This document shows positions 37,201-51,064 of a stretch of DNA of 64,000 nt, one piece after another; position 1 is the first letter of the stretch, and each line of letters starts with the position of its first letter. Source of the DNA: Rallus limicola (lineage: Eukaryota; Chordata; Aves; Gruiformes; Rallidae); contig JAKCOZ010000011.1 of the NCBI GenBank assembly GCA_022605955.1, positions 4,150,537 through 4,214,536 of the forward strand. Reading direction: 5' to 3'. A model generated the notes under the pieces. That model did not search any database, had not been told where the DNA came from, and saw only the letters and a list, made by a program, of their open reading frames with translations. The position numbers and the translations under genes were made by a program.

Positions 37201-40200
37201 TGATTGATATTAATTATTGTTTTACCTGCCTCTGGCAGACCTGTGAAACCTTTGATGGGTGGGAAGAAAGGCTGGTCTTCCTGGCTGCTGGTTGGACGTG
37301 CCTGCATGCTCCATGGTTAGATTACTCATTTACAGCTTGACCTGGCTATTGCCAAAGAGGAAATGACCTCGGAATCTCAGCATACCAGACAGGTTCACAT
37401 CATAGCTTCACATGAATAATTTGCCCATTTTTGGTCAGTTAATCAATATGTACCAGGTGAGGACTCGCATCAGTTCGTTGCTCAGTCAGGATTTGGATTT
37501 GAGAGACAACTGGTTTTTATACTTTCAAGTGTGTTCTTCACCATTTCCCATGTTTGGTATGGGATGCAATGGCCCAGGCATGATGAATAAAATGTTTTAC
37601 AGCACTGATTTTTATTTTCCTATCCATCCTTAAAAGGAAAGGCATCTCAATACCAGCAAGCTGTGTTGTTAAAATATTTTAAAACTCTGAAGCATGGGTC
37701 ATAGCAAAATGTTTGAACTGCAGGTTTTAATTGCTTGTTTTCCTTAATTGCTGGTTAATTCTCAAGGAATCATTGCCAACTTTTGTTTACTATGCGGATT
37801 GGGATCCTGTACTTGACATTGGTGAGGCTGCACCTTGAATGCTGGGTCCAGTTCTGGGCACCTCACTACAAAAGGACATTGGGGTCCTTGAGCATGTCCA
37901 GAGAAGGGGGAAGCACATCCAGGCTGGGGAAGGGGCTGGAGGGCAAATCCTCTGAGGAGAAGCTGAGGGAGCTGGGGGTGTTGAGCCTGGAGAAGAGGAG
38001 GCTGAGGGGAGCCCTTCTCTCCACCTCCCCTGCCCTGCCAGGAGGGTGCAGAGAGGTGGGCACTGGTCCCCACCCCTGGATGTGTTTAAAAAAGGGTAGA
38101 TGAGGTACTCAGGGATATAGTTTAGCACAGGACAGGAATGGTTGGACTTGAGCTTAAAGGGCTTTTCCAACCTTGTGATTCTGTGAATGCTATTAATTCA
38201 TTGGTCCTCCCTGATTTCCCCTCTCTGGTGGAATTTGTCCCTTGCTATAATGATTCTCTTAGCTGGTGATACTTGAATTTGGTATTAGGGGCTTGGGTAC
38301 TTCCTACCAGGTAACTTGTAGTGTTTTTCCTCAATGAAATTAAGAAATGACTGAGCTGTACTTGTATAGCCTGCTGCTTCTGAACGGTAAGGGTGGGGAT
38401 AGCAGTTCTGGGGCTCAGAGCACTCATCCTTCCTTACAGGGCAGAGGTATTGGTCATTCAGAGCTAGCTTGGGTGTCCTGAAGAAGGTTCTACCACAATT
38501 TTTAGAAGTGCAATGTCTGCAGTGTTTGGGGAATACACTTTGCAGGTGCAAAAACAAGAAATCAGGGTTTGCCCAGTTTTTTTAGGAGGTTGATAAATGC
38601 TAGGTACAAGTGAGGGGAAGTTCCTGTCCCCTTTGAAAACACTGGCTACTGATTTAATAGGATCAGGATTTCATTCATGAGACTTTGGTGTATCATATCT
38701 CATCCTCCCTGATTTGATTTTTTTCTTTTTTCTCCTAGACCAGCTATCCTTTTGGCAGAAGGAGATGGATGGACCAGTGTCTGCTCTTTTGCTGACAGGC
38801 AAGCTGGAACCATGTAAGGTCTTGACTTTTGGTTTGTGTTGGTGCAAGGGCTCAGCACTGCTTGTGCACAAAAGAAAAAAAATCTTGGCTGTTGAAGAAC
38901 CTTTTCTGCTTTGACTCAAGAGATGGACAGGGACCATGGGGAGTTGATCAAGCAGTTTGTTATGGGGTGGGTGAAGGCTGCTGTCTGTGACTCTAGCTAC
39001 AGAATCACAAGGCTGGAAAAGACCATTAAGATCATCAAGTCCAACCGTTCCTGTCCTGTGCTAAACCAGATCCCTGAGTACCTCATCTACCCAGCTGTTA
39101 AACACACCCAGGGCTGGGGACTCAGCCACCTGCCTGGGCAGCCTGTGCCACAGCCCCACAACTCTGCCAGGGAAGAACTTTGCCCTCCCAGCTGAGCTGA
39201 CCCTGCCCTGGCACAGCTTGAGCCCATTGCCCCTTGTCCCAGCTCCTGGCCCCTGGCTGAAGAGACCAGCACCCACCTCTCTGCACCCTCCTGGCAGGGC
39301 AGGGCAGGTGGGGAGAAGGTCTCCCCTTCGCCTCCTCTTCTCCAGGCTCAACACACCCAGCTCCCTCAGCTGCTCCTCACAGGATTATTTTTTTGCCAGC
39401 CTCCAGTTGAGTGGAACATCCCCAGTCTGCCAGGATTGCTGGTAGATCATGTCATAATCAGGCAGGGCCAGAGAGTTTTGCTCTGTCCTGACCACATCTG
39501 TCCTGTTTAACTCTTTAGCTTCCAAAACTAGATAGCCATTTCCAAGCTGCCTGGTGACTCTGGGCAATGCATTTGTCTTTGGTCATATATAGATGCTGAT
39601 TGGAAAGGTAGATCAGCTGACCTGAGCCCCAAACTGGGCAAAGAGAGCTCTAAAATTTAAACAGAATAAGCAGACAGACTCTTGTGCCTGACACTGTTCA
39701 TTTATCAATACTAATGTATCCTTGTCTCCTGTAAGCTGCAGGAGACTCTTTAGACTGTTGCCTCTTGCACCTTGTTGAATGGATTCTGCAGCAGCATTTC
39801 TTTCATGAATGATGCAGTTCTCATGGTGCCTGGAAAAGGGAGGCTGCTTTTACAGGGAAAACCTGCTCCTGCATCAGTCAGTACTAAGATCCCTGGAGTC
39901 CTCAGCAGAGCCTCTTGTAGCACTGTAAAATTCCTCCTGGCTCCCAGGAGGAGGATTTACATGCAAATGTGAGTTAACATGGGACTTGCTTTGCTCCATG
40001 ACTCCAGGTGGTTGATGCAGTGTCAGCACATCATCTTTGATTGTTATGTATTCCTACTTAGAGGTTGGGGACACGTAGAGGCACAAGCAGAGGGGGAACA
40101 GTTTTGTCCCATTTGCTGTCACTCTGTGCCTAGACTCATCTCCCCCCAGCTCTTCAGATGTGGATTCTTAAGGCCACCACAGCATCACCTACTGATAAAA

Positions 40201-43200
40201 AGGGTAAAGGAGCAAATCTGGGGTGTAGGTGTTGCTGGTAGGATTCCTTCTAAGCAGCTGATCTCCTGATGGTCAGTGGGGAGATGGGATTTTCCTAATT
40301 CACCTGTTTCTCTTCTGTATTTCCAAGGAAGGCAAACATGACTATCTCAGATGTAAGTCCACATCTTTGGTTAGATGATTCTTGCTGCATTTTGCTCTTT
40401 CTGCTCACAAGGCTTAGCAAAGTCCTTTGTTTCTCCACAGGTACCCTATTCGGGCAGAGGATGGACTGGCGACCCTGCAGTGCCGGGTGGAAGGGAACCA
40501 CATAGGTTGGTGAGAAGGTGGTGGTGGGGGAAGCACAGGTTTGGTATTCCTGCTGCTCCAGGGTGCTGAGGGAGGGTGCCCATCACACATTCCTGCTCTG
40601 CATCTGGTTATGATAGTCCAGAAATCCTGCTTCATGTCAAAGCTAACCACAAAGATACTGCAGTCATTTGCATCCTCTACACAGCCTTGGAGAAAACAAG
40701 TACAGCACTTGAGTGAGACCATGTCAGAGATGTGAACATTGCTGACAGCAACAATGGGACTTAAAGTCTTTGCTCAGGAAACCTTTTTCCCCCTCTCCCT
40801 GTTTATTCCTTCATTATGTGATGAACCTTCCCCTTTCCTGCTAAGGGGAGCAAAGGGACAGCACCAATCTCTCTCCTCTCTTTGAGGACCAGGGACAGAA
40901 CCCAAGGGAACAGCAGGAAGCTGCACCAGGGGAGGTTTAGGCTGGATGTTAGGAAGAGGTTCTGTACTGAGAGGGGGTCGGGCACTGGCACAGGCTCCCC
41001 AGGGAAGGGGTCACAGCCCTGAGCTGGGCTGAGGTGAAGAAGCATCTGGAGGATGCCCTCAGTGCCATCTCTGACTTGGCTGGGCCAAGTCCAGGAGCTG
41101 GACTGGATGATCCTTATGGGTCAGGATATTCTACGATTTACTTCTCTGTTACAACAAAGGAGTAAATTGGGTTCCCACTTCTATTTATGGTTTCTGGTAG
41201 CATCTTGCATCCCTTTTACTTTTTCATGCCAGCACCCTGAAGCAGCAGATTTCCTTCTGAAGCTTTGAGCACTAAACATCCTGCTTGGGAAAGATGATCT
41301 GAATTAAATACATAAAATAGTATCCAGCTTTCATGCAGACAGTGTTGGTGCAATTCAATAGCCTGAGCTTTAGTGATTTGTTGGGGAGCCTGGGATGTCT
41401 CTCCAGTGAGGTGTCACAGATAATGGAGGGCTTGAAGGGAGGTCTGCTCCTTCTTAGCATGGCAAATGAGTTCAGGGTAGGATTCACAGGATCTAAGATG
41501 TGTCCAGTTCTGGGCTCCCTTGTGTCCAGTTCTGGGCTCCCTGGTATAAAAAAAGACAGGGATCTCCTGGAGAGAGGGCTACAAAGGTGATTAAAGGCCT
41601 GGAGCATCTCCCCTATTAGGAAAGGCTGAGTGAGCTGGGACTGTTCAGCCTAGAGAAGAGAAGACTAAGTGAGGACCATATTAATGCTTATCAATATCTT
41701 AAGTATGGGATGCAGGGGGAAATGGCCAGCCCCTTTTCAGTGTCTGTGGGGACAGGACAAGGGGCAATGGCTGCAAGTTGGAGCATAGGAAGTTCCACAC
41801 CAACATGTGGAAGAACTTTTCCCCAGTGAGGGTGAGGGAGCCCTGGGCCAGGCTGCCCAGGGGGGTGTGGAGTCTCCTTCTCTGGAGAGATTCCATCCCC
41901 ATCTGGACACCGCCCTGTGTGCCCTGTCCTAGGGACCCTGCTTTGGCAGGGGGTTGGACCCGATCATCTCTGGAGGTCCCTTCCAACACCTACTATCCTA
42001 TGATTCTAAGATGACACAAAGCACTTTTGCTTAGGCAGTCAAATCCTGCCCCTAAGATACAGCTTCCAGGATCAGATACATAACTGCTTGGATGTACTAC
42101 AGTGTCTATCCATGATGAAAGGCTGTAAGCTCCCAAAGCTGATGTTTGCTTCAGTTCCCATTGCTGAAATCACCGCAGTTACTTTTGTAAGGGAAGTGTA
42201 TGGAAGAGGAGAATCAGGCACAGGATTCCTGGACAAGGTTTGGCAGGATGTAGTTTTCATGGAGTCCTCCAAATTTCTTCTGTAAAGCATGTGACTTTTC
42301 TCTCCTCCAGGGTCCCACAATGTCAGCTTCTCGGTGCTTAACAAAGGGAAGTGAGTAAAATAATACTTTTATGTCTTATTTTGGGGTTTTACATGGGGAT
42401 GCAGCTGCATTTGAGTCCAAGACAAAGAACATGATGTTTTCACTGAAGCTTGTGCTTCATTGCTTAGACATGAGGTTTTCCCATCTTGAAGATGATCATC
42501 AAACTGGGAATGAAAAGGAAGAGTGTTCCTCACTCAGAGCATCTCTGCTTAAGGGTTTTAATACTTTAGGCTTAACTTATGGCTTGGGCAGTGAAGCTAA
42601 CTGGGTAAAATAAGCGAAGCCTAGCTGGGTAAAACCCTTCCACTTTGCTTTTAACACTTCATCCATAAAAAGAGGTGAAACTTGGGGTTTGACAGTGGCA
42701 AAACCATACTTTACAAGGGGACAGTACTTCTAATGAAGAGTTTCAGCCATGTTGTGGAGTCTCTTCATTCAGTGCCTCAAGATGTTGGTGAAGGGTGTTG
42801 CTGGTCCTTGTAGAAATGTCTCACTGTCTCTCTGGAGGGCAAGTGTCCAGCTTTGCCAAAAGGAAGTCTGCTTTAACTGAAATGGCCATGGGTGTCTGAG
42901 ACACTTTCTCTCTTGCAGGTCAGCAGTGCACAAAGGTGCCTGGCTCATCAGTGCCAAACAGGAGCTTTTCTTGTATCAAACACATTCAGGTATGGCACTG
43001 ACCCACCTCCCTGCCTGTATTGTTTTTTTGGCGGTCCCAACAGCTCCAAGAAAAAGCATCTCACTGTCATTCTATCCCAAGGATGTAATCCTTGTATCCC
43101 AAGGATCAATTGTATCCTTGAGATGTTGCATTTAGAGAAACCTTTTCCCCTGAATACATACTGTATTTAGTGAGGTTGGTATTTCAGAAACACAAGCCTT

Positions 43201-46200
43201 AAGATGAAATGGAACCCACATCAGCTACAAGGAGATGCTTAGTCACTCCAAGAGTTGAATTCTGCATAAATGGTGAATGGCAGGTTGTTGCATCAGTATT
43301 AAAAATAGAAACAATTAAGGTACACCAACAATAATCACCTGTGTGTAGTGTTTCCATCTATATTGTAGACAGACAATGAAATCCTTGAGCACCCACCCAA
43401 GAGTATGGTGATGGGCAAATAGTGTCCAAAATTCAACTAGACCTTATGCCCATCAGCTGAAGTAGGGGATCAGGAGCTGCAGAGAACTAGGCAGCCTTTG
43501 ATGTTAATCAGAAATTACATAAAGCTGAAAAAACTCTTGGGTCACCTCCACAGGTCCCCATCAAGGTTTCACCATTAAGGTGGCTGAAATTAATGTAATG
43601 AATGCACTAACTGCTGAGTTGTATCTGAGAAGCTTGGTTCAAGAGATAATAAAAGCATTAATAACTTCTTAAAAGTAGTATAGACATGTCTTAATTTTGT
43701 ATATTATTTATAACATGTAGTATGCTTCACTGATAAATTCAAATAACTTTGTAAAGGAGGATAATTTTCTGTCAAATTCTATGTACAAATTGAGGCACAG
43801 TAAAATGAAATAACCCTGACTGGAGTTGGCTATTAGCAGAGCACTGGCACAGGCAGGATCTGCCAGATTTCTCCAGGACAATATTGAACCTGACAGTAGT
43901 CAATTCTGTAAAAGGTTTCTGTCCTAAGGAACCTGCTTTGGCAGGGGGGTTGGATTAATGATCTCTTGAGGTCCCTTCCAACCCCTATGATTCTGTGATT
44001 CTGTGAAAAGTAAAGTTTCAATATTAGATAAATTAAGAAAAAGCAGATCTAGGCAAACTTCTACTGGTTTTGTTAGGGTGGTTTGTGGGGTGTTTTTTTG
44101 AGAACTATGTAAGTACAATTATAATTGAGTGGTTGAACTAGGATACCTGAGTGCAAAGTCAGTAAATGTCATCAAAGAGAAAAAAAGGTTTCCAGTATGA
44201 AAAGGCATGACTACAAGAGAGGAAATCCCAAGAGGTTCTTATGGTCATGATGTGGACAGTCAGATAAGAAAGCTGGGAAAGAACTGTTCCTGAGGGCATA
44301 GAGAGATAGGATGAGGGGTGGTGGTTTTAAACTAGAAAAGGGGAGATTTGGGTTGGGTATTAGGACAACATTCTTCAATATGAGAGTGGTGGGACAGTGG
44401 CCCAGGTTGCCCAGAGAAGGGAGGTGGTGGAGGCCCCATCCCAGAGTCATTCAGTGTCAGGTTTGATGGGGATCTGAGCACCCTGCTCTAGTGAAGATGT
44501 CCCTGCTCACTGCAGAGGGTGGGACTAGATGGCCTTTGAAGGACCCTTCTAACCTAACGCATTCTATGTTCAGCTCCCTTCATTTATCCCTGAAGCCTAA
44601 GGGACCACTGGAAAGTGTGGCAACACCTGAACCTACGAGCTAAGTTGAGCAGGGTGTGAGACATGGTCAAAAGGATTAAAACAGCTCTAATGCCACTTTT
44701 TATTTTGGCAGGGCTCCTCAATAACACAAGTATATGAGGAGTTGGACTTGATGATCCTGATGGGTCCCTTCCAACTCAGGATATTCTCTGACTCTATGGT
44801 ATATTATAGCTTTGCAGTCTGAGCATGACAGATGCAGCTATTGCTAAGTAAGAGTGCAAGCATCATAGTATCCTGTCAGGTGGCCAAGTTATTCATGTTC
44901 TTCATTCCTGGTATAATCTCAGCAGCTGCCAAAACCCTGGGGAAGGATCAGTGAGATGCCTGTTTCATTCACAGGAGCTTGCTCCAGCTGGAAAGTGTGC
45001 AAGTGCAATGCTGGCCCTGACAGAAATAGGGCTGGGATTAACCTTTGCCTTGCTTGTCTTAAGGTTCCCCTTTTCCTTCCTCTGTAGAAATAGCCTCTGT
45101 GTTCCCCACCAGTGGGAGTCTGGGAGGAGGCACTGATCTCACTATCACAGGGGATTTCTTTGAGGAGCTGGTGCAGGTCACTGCTGCAGGTAAGAGGGAA
45201 AAATGTGATAAATGTTTTGGGGGTTTTTGGTTATGTTGGTTTTTTTTTAACACAGCAATCATGGCCCTGACCACAAACCCTAACTGGAGTTCATGGATAC
45301 CAGTGCAGGAGTTGCAGGACTCACCATTAGGAAAGTCCAGTAATTCTGATTGTGGGCATGACTTATTTTGCTTGCCTGAGAGTGCAAACTCAGGCTTTTA
45401 GCAAAGCATTGGCTCCTTTTTAGAATCATAGAATGGTCTGGGTTGGACGGGACCCTAAGGATCATAGAGTTCCAACCCCCCATCTTGTTTTAGGAATAAG
45501 ATGAGTGCTTTCTGCAGCTCAGCTGTGTTTCCAAGTCTCACACAGTGTAATTGTCTCCTTTTCCTCCTGCCAGGTGTCCCCTGTAAAGTCAAGCACGTCT
45601 CTCCCCAGAAAATCAGATGCACCACTGAGCCAGTTGGCAAGGGCAGGAGGCTTGGTGCCCCCCAGCCAGGTATGGTATTCATAGAATCATAGAATGGCAT
45701 GGGTTGGAAGGGACCCCAAGGATCACAGAGTTCCAACCCCCTGCCACAGGCAGGGACACCAACCTCCAGGCCTGGAGCTACACAAGGTTGCCCAGGGCCC
45801 CAGCCAACCTGGCCTTGAACACCCCCAGGGATGGGGCACCCACCCCCTCTCTGGGCAGCCTGTTCCAGACCCTCACCATTCTCTCTGCAAAGAACTTTCC
45901 CCTAATCTCTCCTCTAACCCTTCCCTCCTCCAGCTTCACTCCAGCCCCCTTGTCCTGCCAGTCTCTGCCCTTTGAACAAGCCCATTCCCCTCCTGTTCCT
46001 CTGCTCCCTTCAGGGACAGGCAGGCTGCAATGAGGCCCCCCTGCAGCCTTCTCTTCTCCAGGCTGACCCAGCCCAGCTCCCTCAGCCTCTCTTTGTAGGG
46101 GAGGTGCAAATGGCATTCAAATAACTCAAGTTCCAAACAAGCAAACACATGTGGAATTGGAGGGCAGAAATAATTTGGTGAAGGATGCGACCCAGAAACA

Positions 46201-49200
46201 GAGCTTTCCAAATTGCTGTCTACTTGAACATCAATCCCATTTCTCTTGGGTTTGATAGGGAAGAGGGCCACAAAGATGATCTGAGGGCTGGAACACTCCT
46301 GCTCTGGAGACAGGCTGGGAGAGTTGGGTTTGTTCAGCCTGGAGAAGAGAAGGCTCCAGGGAGATCTTGTAGCATCCTTCCAGTACCTACAGGGGCTACA
46401 GAAAAGCTGGAGAGGGGCTGGTTATGGGGTAGGGAGAGACAGGACAAGGGGAATGGCCTTCAGCTGAAGAAGGATAGATTTATATAAGATAAAAAGAAGA
46501 AATTCTTTGGTGATGAAGCCCTGGCACAGGTTGCCTGGAAACGGTGGGGCTGCACCTGGATCCCTGGCAGGGTTCAAGGATGGGGCTTTGGGGTCACCCT
46601 GGGTGTGTAGAAGGTGTCCCTGTCAATGGCAGGGTCTTGGACTAAATGAAGGTCCCTTCCAATCCAAACCACATTCCATGATTCTATAACAAGGGCAGGG
46701 TAGAGAGCTCAGCCTGTCACTTGCAGACCAGTGATGGTGGGAGGAAGGTCAATCTGGTGGTAGGACTGTGGAAAATGAGGAGCAAACAAGTATGGGTAAT
46801 GCTTAGGGGAAGGCTAGCTGAACTAGAGCTGCTGCAGAGGCTTCTAGAGATGCTGCTTGAGTGGAGCCTTGCAATAGGAAACTGTTGTTCACAAAATGAG
46901 GCTTTAGCTCATTTTGACTGTGGATATTATCTGGGTACCTTTCCCTGCAAGAACAGACATGTGAGCTTGGTTGGATGCTCTGCTTTCTGCAGCTTTTTGT
47001 TCTTTCTGGTGGAGGATTTCAAGGTAGAACAAATTCCCTAAAGGGAGGCCTGTGTTCTGCCTTGGACTGCAAAAAAGATCCACTAATTGAGCCAATTTAT
47101 TATTAACATTTTCTGTCCTGGCCTGCCTCCTTACACCACTGATGCTAGCTTCTGCTCTGGGATTTTTGTTGGCTGCTACTGAGAATGCTTTTATTTTAAC
47201 TTTCTAGGAAACAGAGGGCTTCTGTTTGAAGTCTGGGATGACGCCTCTGATCTGACAGAAGCAGGTCCTGGGTATAGATGGCAGTTTGTACCTAATGCCA
47301 GTTCCCCAGTAAGATTTCTGTCTGGGGCAAAGAAGTCCTTCAGGTACTCAGTGATCTTGAAAAGAGATGAAGCCATGGCTATCACCTTTAGCAATGTAAG
47401 GTGTAGTAATAACACCTGACAGCTCTTTACAGCAGAGGCTTACTGCACAGCTCCAACAAATCAAAGCAAACCCTCTGCTCTGAGGTCCTTTTGAAGCTCA
47501 AAATATGCAGTGAGGTGTTTTATTTTTCCTCCTTTTGCTTTCCCTCAGTATTTCTGCTCTACCTGGCCTTGATGTGGTAAAGCACCACAAAAGAAATTGC
47601 TGCAGAGGCAGAAGGAGCTCTAGTTAGAGGCTGTCTTGAGCTGGAGCTCCAGCCAGATGTGAAGGGCCAGATCCTCAACAGACATTGGCAGCTGCAGTGC
47701 ATGTGGAGTTGATGGAAATAAACTGATTTAGCCCAAGCTGAGAAAATATCTCAATTTTGGTGTCCATTGCCTCTTCAGATACACCCTTGAAAAGCTGTGC
47801 AACATGCATGAGTGCTTTCATTTTTCTATCACTTCTCTGGTTGTTTTTTTTTTAGTTGATTTTTGTGTGTGATTTTAAGCCCTTTCCTGCCTGTTCAGGG
47901 TTAAGACTTTGCTTGAGAAGAAACACACACAAAAAAAATGACCAATAAGGAAAACATATTTATTTTTATGGAACTCATTAATTTTTTTTTTGCCTTTTTG
48001 AAAACCTCTGTAAAGGATAAACAGATTTTAATGTGAAAATGGATCATTTTGAGGTTCCTTCAGTTGTTAAATCTGTGTGTTGTTATAACTTGGTCTCAGT
48101 CTTTCCTTGTAACTCAGGGTATGTGTGAAGGTGGGGTGTGGGGCTGGTGGGTTTTTGCAATGATTTTTTCCTATGTTATAGATGTTCTCTTTCTGCTTAG
48201 CTCCAGGCTTCGTGGATTTTTTGTGGCTCCTCAGACCAACAATTACACCTTCTGGATTCAGGCAGATGGTCAGGCTTCTCTCTACTTCAGTTTGTCCCAA
48301 GATCCAGGACATAAGGTATTTTCTCTTGGCAGAGAAAAAAAATGGGATCAGGAAAGGGAAAGGTTTCAATTAAGGCCATAATGAGTGGGAATTTCCTCAG
48401 TGTCAATTGGTTTATTTGCCCTTATTATGAATGTGTTGCAGAGTGAAACCTGTATGATTATATTTGGTGGTTTTATCAGCCACTCAGATGATGAAAACTC
48501 ATCACTCATGCAACTAGAGTCTTTGAATGTCTTTTCCAGAAGACCTTTTTGTTAACTCAGCACATCACCATCACTAACAATCTGTGTAAGGGGACCTGGA
48601 GGCTTGCTGTCTGGCTTCCTCAGTTTACCTCCTTTTTTTGTCTTGTTGAAATGTTGCCCTCTGCAAACATCAGTCCTTCCCCTCGTAAAGGTGAGGGATT
48701 ACTGTAAATGGAGGTGATTAGCTTTGCTGGTGTTACTGATGGGAACATACTACATCTCAGAAGGTTGTAGGCATAGTTAATCTTGAAGGACACGAGATCA
48801 TAGAATCATAGAATCACAGGGGTTGGAAGGGGCCTCCAGAGCTCATCAGGTCCAACCCCCTGCCAAAGCAGGGTCCCTAGGACAGGGCACACAGGGCATT
48901 GTCCAGACGGGGCTGGAATCTCTCCAGAGAAGGAGACTCCACACCCCCCTGGGCAGCCTGGCCCAGGGCTCCCTCACCCTCACTGGGGAAAAGTTCTTCC
49001 ACATGTTGGTGTGGAACTCCCTGTGCTCCAACCTGCAGCCATTGCCCCTTGTCCTGTCTCAGCAGACACTGAGAAGTGGCTGCCCATTTCCCCCTGCATC
49101 CCATGCTTAAGATATTGATAAACATCCCCTTAGTCTTCTCTTCTCAAGACTGAACAGCCCCAGCTCACTCAGCCTTCCCTCACAGGGGAGATGCTCCAGG

Positions 49201-51032
49201 CCTTTAATTATCTTCGTGGCCCTTCTTTGGGCTCTCTCCAGGAGATCCCTGTCCTTTTTATACCAGGGAGCCCAGAACTGAAGTCATCCATGAAATGTTG
49301 CATGGGGAACTGTTATTAAAGCTAGGGTCAGCTACAAGAATTATCTTTATGGTATGGAACCCTGAACTAAAAGTCCTTGTGATTATGTCTTTATCCAGTA
49401 TAATAGGAAGGAATGTGTCAACCATCAACCCACTGCTATCAGCTGGAGATGTAGTATTGGACTAAATGTCTTTTGGTGCTAGTGAAGTGTCTCTGATTTG
49501 TTTGATCTGGTCACAGGTGAGAATAGCTTCTCTCCCTGCTGGCAATGCTGAGTGGTCTGAGAACTGGGTGAAGAGCTGGAATGAGAGTTGGCAGCCAAAA
49601 TCCCAGAAATTTAAGCTAACTGCTGGCTCAAGGTACTACCTGGAAGCGTGGCATCATGGAAAGGCACCCAGAAGTGGGATGAGAGTTGGAGTCCAGATAC
49701 ATAACACGTGGCTGAATCCCCGTGTGGTGGACAACTATTACATTGAGAGACACGAAATTCGGGCTCGTGCCTTGCAGCTTCCAGAAGTGCAGGTCAGTGC
49801 TGCTAGACCCTGGTTGCTGGGCTAGCCCTGCTTCAGTTGACATGGATGGCAAGAAATCCTGATTTCAAAGGCCTTGTTGGTACTGGATGTGAAAGCATGT
49901 TCCCACCTTGTTTTTCACACACTAAAGTAGTTGATAAGAAAATCTCATTGTGAGCTGGATGCTTTTGTGGTTTTACACACGTTGGTAGATGTATGTAAAC
50001 CCTATGGTTCTGTTATAACCTGTTTAAGTGTAAGAAATGCTGACTCCCCTTAGGTTTTAACTTAACACCTCACCCTGTTGACTGATGCTAATGAATACAA
50101 GTTTGGGATAGTTCTTATTTGGGGGCGTTGGGTGACAGCCAACTGAATATGAGCCAGCAGTGTGGCCAGGTGGCCAAGAAGGCCAATGGCATCCTGGCTT
50201 GTGTTAGAAATAATGTGGCCAGTGGGTCTGGGGAGATGATTGTGCCCCTGGACTGGGCATTGGTGAGGCTGTATCTCCAGTGCTGGGTCCACCATCAGAA
50301 GGACATGGAGGTCCTGGAGTGAGTCCAGAAAAGGGCAACCAGGCTGGGGAAGGGGCTGGAGGGCAAATCCTCTGAGGAGCAGCTGAGGGGTGTTGAGCCT
50401 GGAGAAGAGGAGGCTGAGGGGAGACCTTCTCCCCACCTGCCCTGCCCTGCCAGGAGGGTGCAGAGAGGTGGGCGCTGGTCTCTTCAGCCAGGGGCCAGGA
50501 GCTGGGACAAGGGGCAATGGGCTCAAGCTGTGCCAGTGCAGGGTCAGCTCAGCTGGGAGGGCAAAGTTCTTCCCTGGCAGAGTTGTGGGGCTGTGGCCCA
50601 GGCTGCCCAGGGAGGGGGCTGAGTCCCCAGCCCTGGGTGTGTTTAACAGATAGGGAGATGAGATACTCAGGGATATGGTTTAGCACAGGACAGGAATGGT
50701 TGGACTCAATGATCTCAAAGGTCTTTTCCAGCCTTGTGATTCTGTGTGTGTGATTATTTCCCCTCTGTGACAGCACACTTCATGCATGTTACCTGATTGT
50801 CCTGGTTTTGGCTGACACAGAGTTAATTTTCTAGTAGTTGGTTTAGTGCTGTGATCTGGATTTAGCACAAAAACAATGTTGAGAACACACTGATGGTTTT
50901 AGTTCTCAATGGGTAATTGTCATGTCTACACTAAGTCAAGAACTTCTCAGCTTCCCTTGCCCTGCCAGCTGCACAAGAAGCTGGGAAACCACAGCCAGGA
51001 CAGCTGACCCAGACTGGCCAAATATTTTTTAT

Positions 51033-51064
<32 letters not shown>

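Larger units (their letters stand above)
29437..38738 (+). other. Introns 5-7 of PKHD1
   Basis: Introns 29437-34113 (solo LTR and three CR1), 34172-35549 (no repeat seen) and 35629-38738 (two CR1). The stretch 32210-34113 is repeat-free and unrecognised. Confidence 0.85.
38814..45573 (+). other. Introns 8-12 of PKHD1
   Basis: Introns 38814-40440 (inverted insert-CR1 chimera), 40506-42310 (two CR1), 42351-42918 (none), 42990-45087 (three short CR1) and 45190-45573 (one CR1 tail). Confidence 0.85.

Noticed and set aside
43062..43125. Repeated ATCCCAAGGAT words
   Set aside because: Short, imperfect local repeats without further structure.
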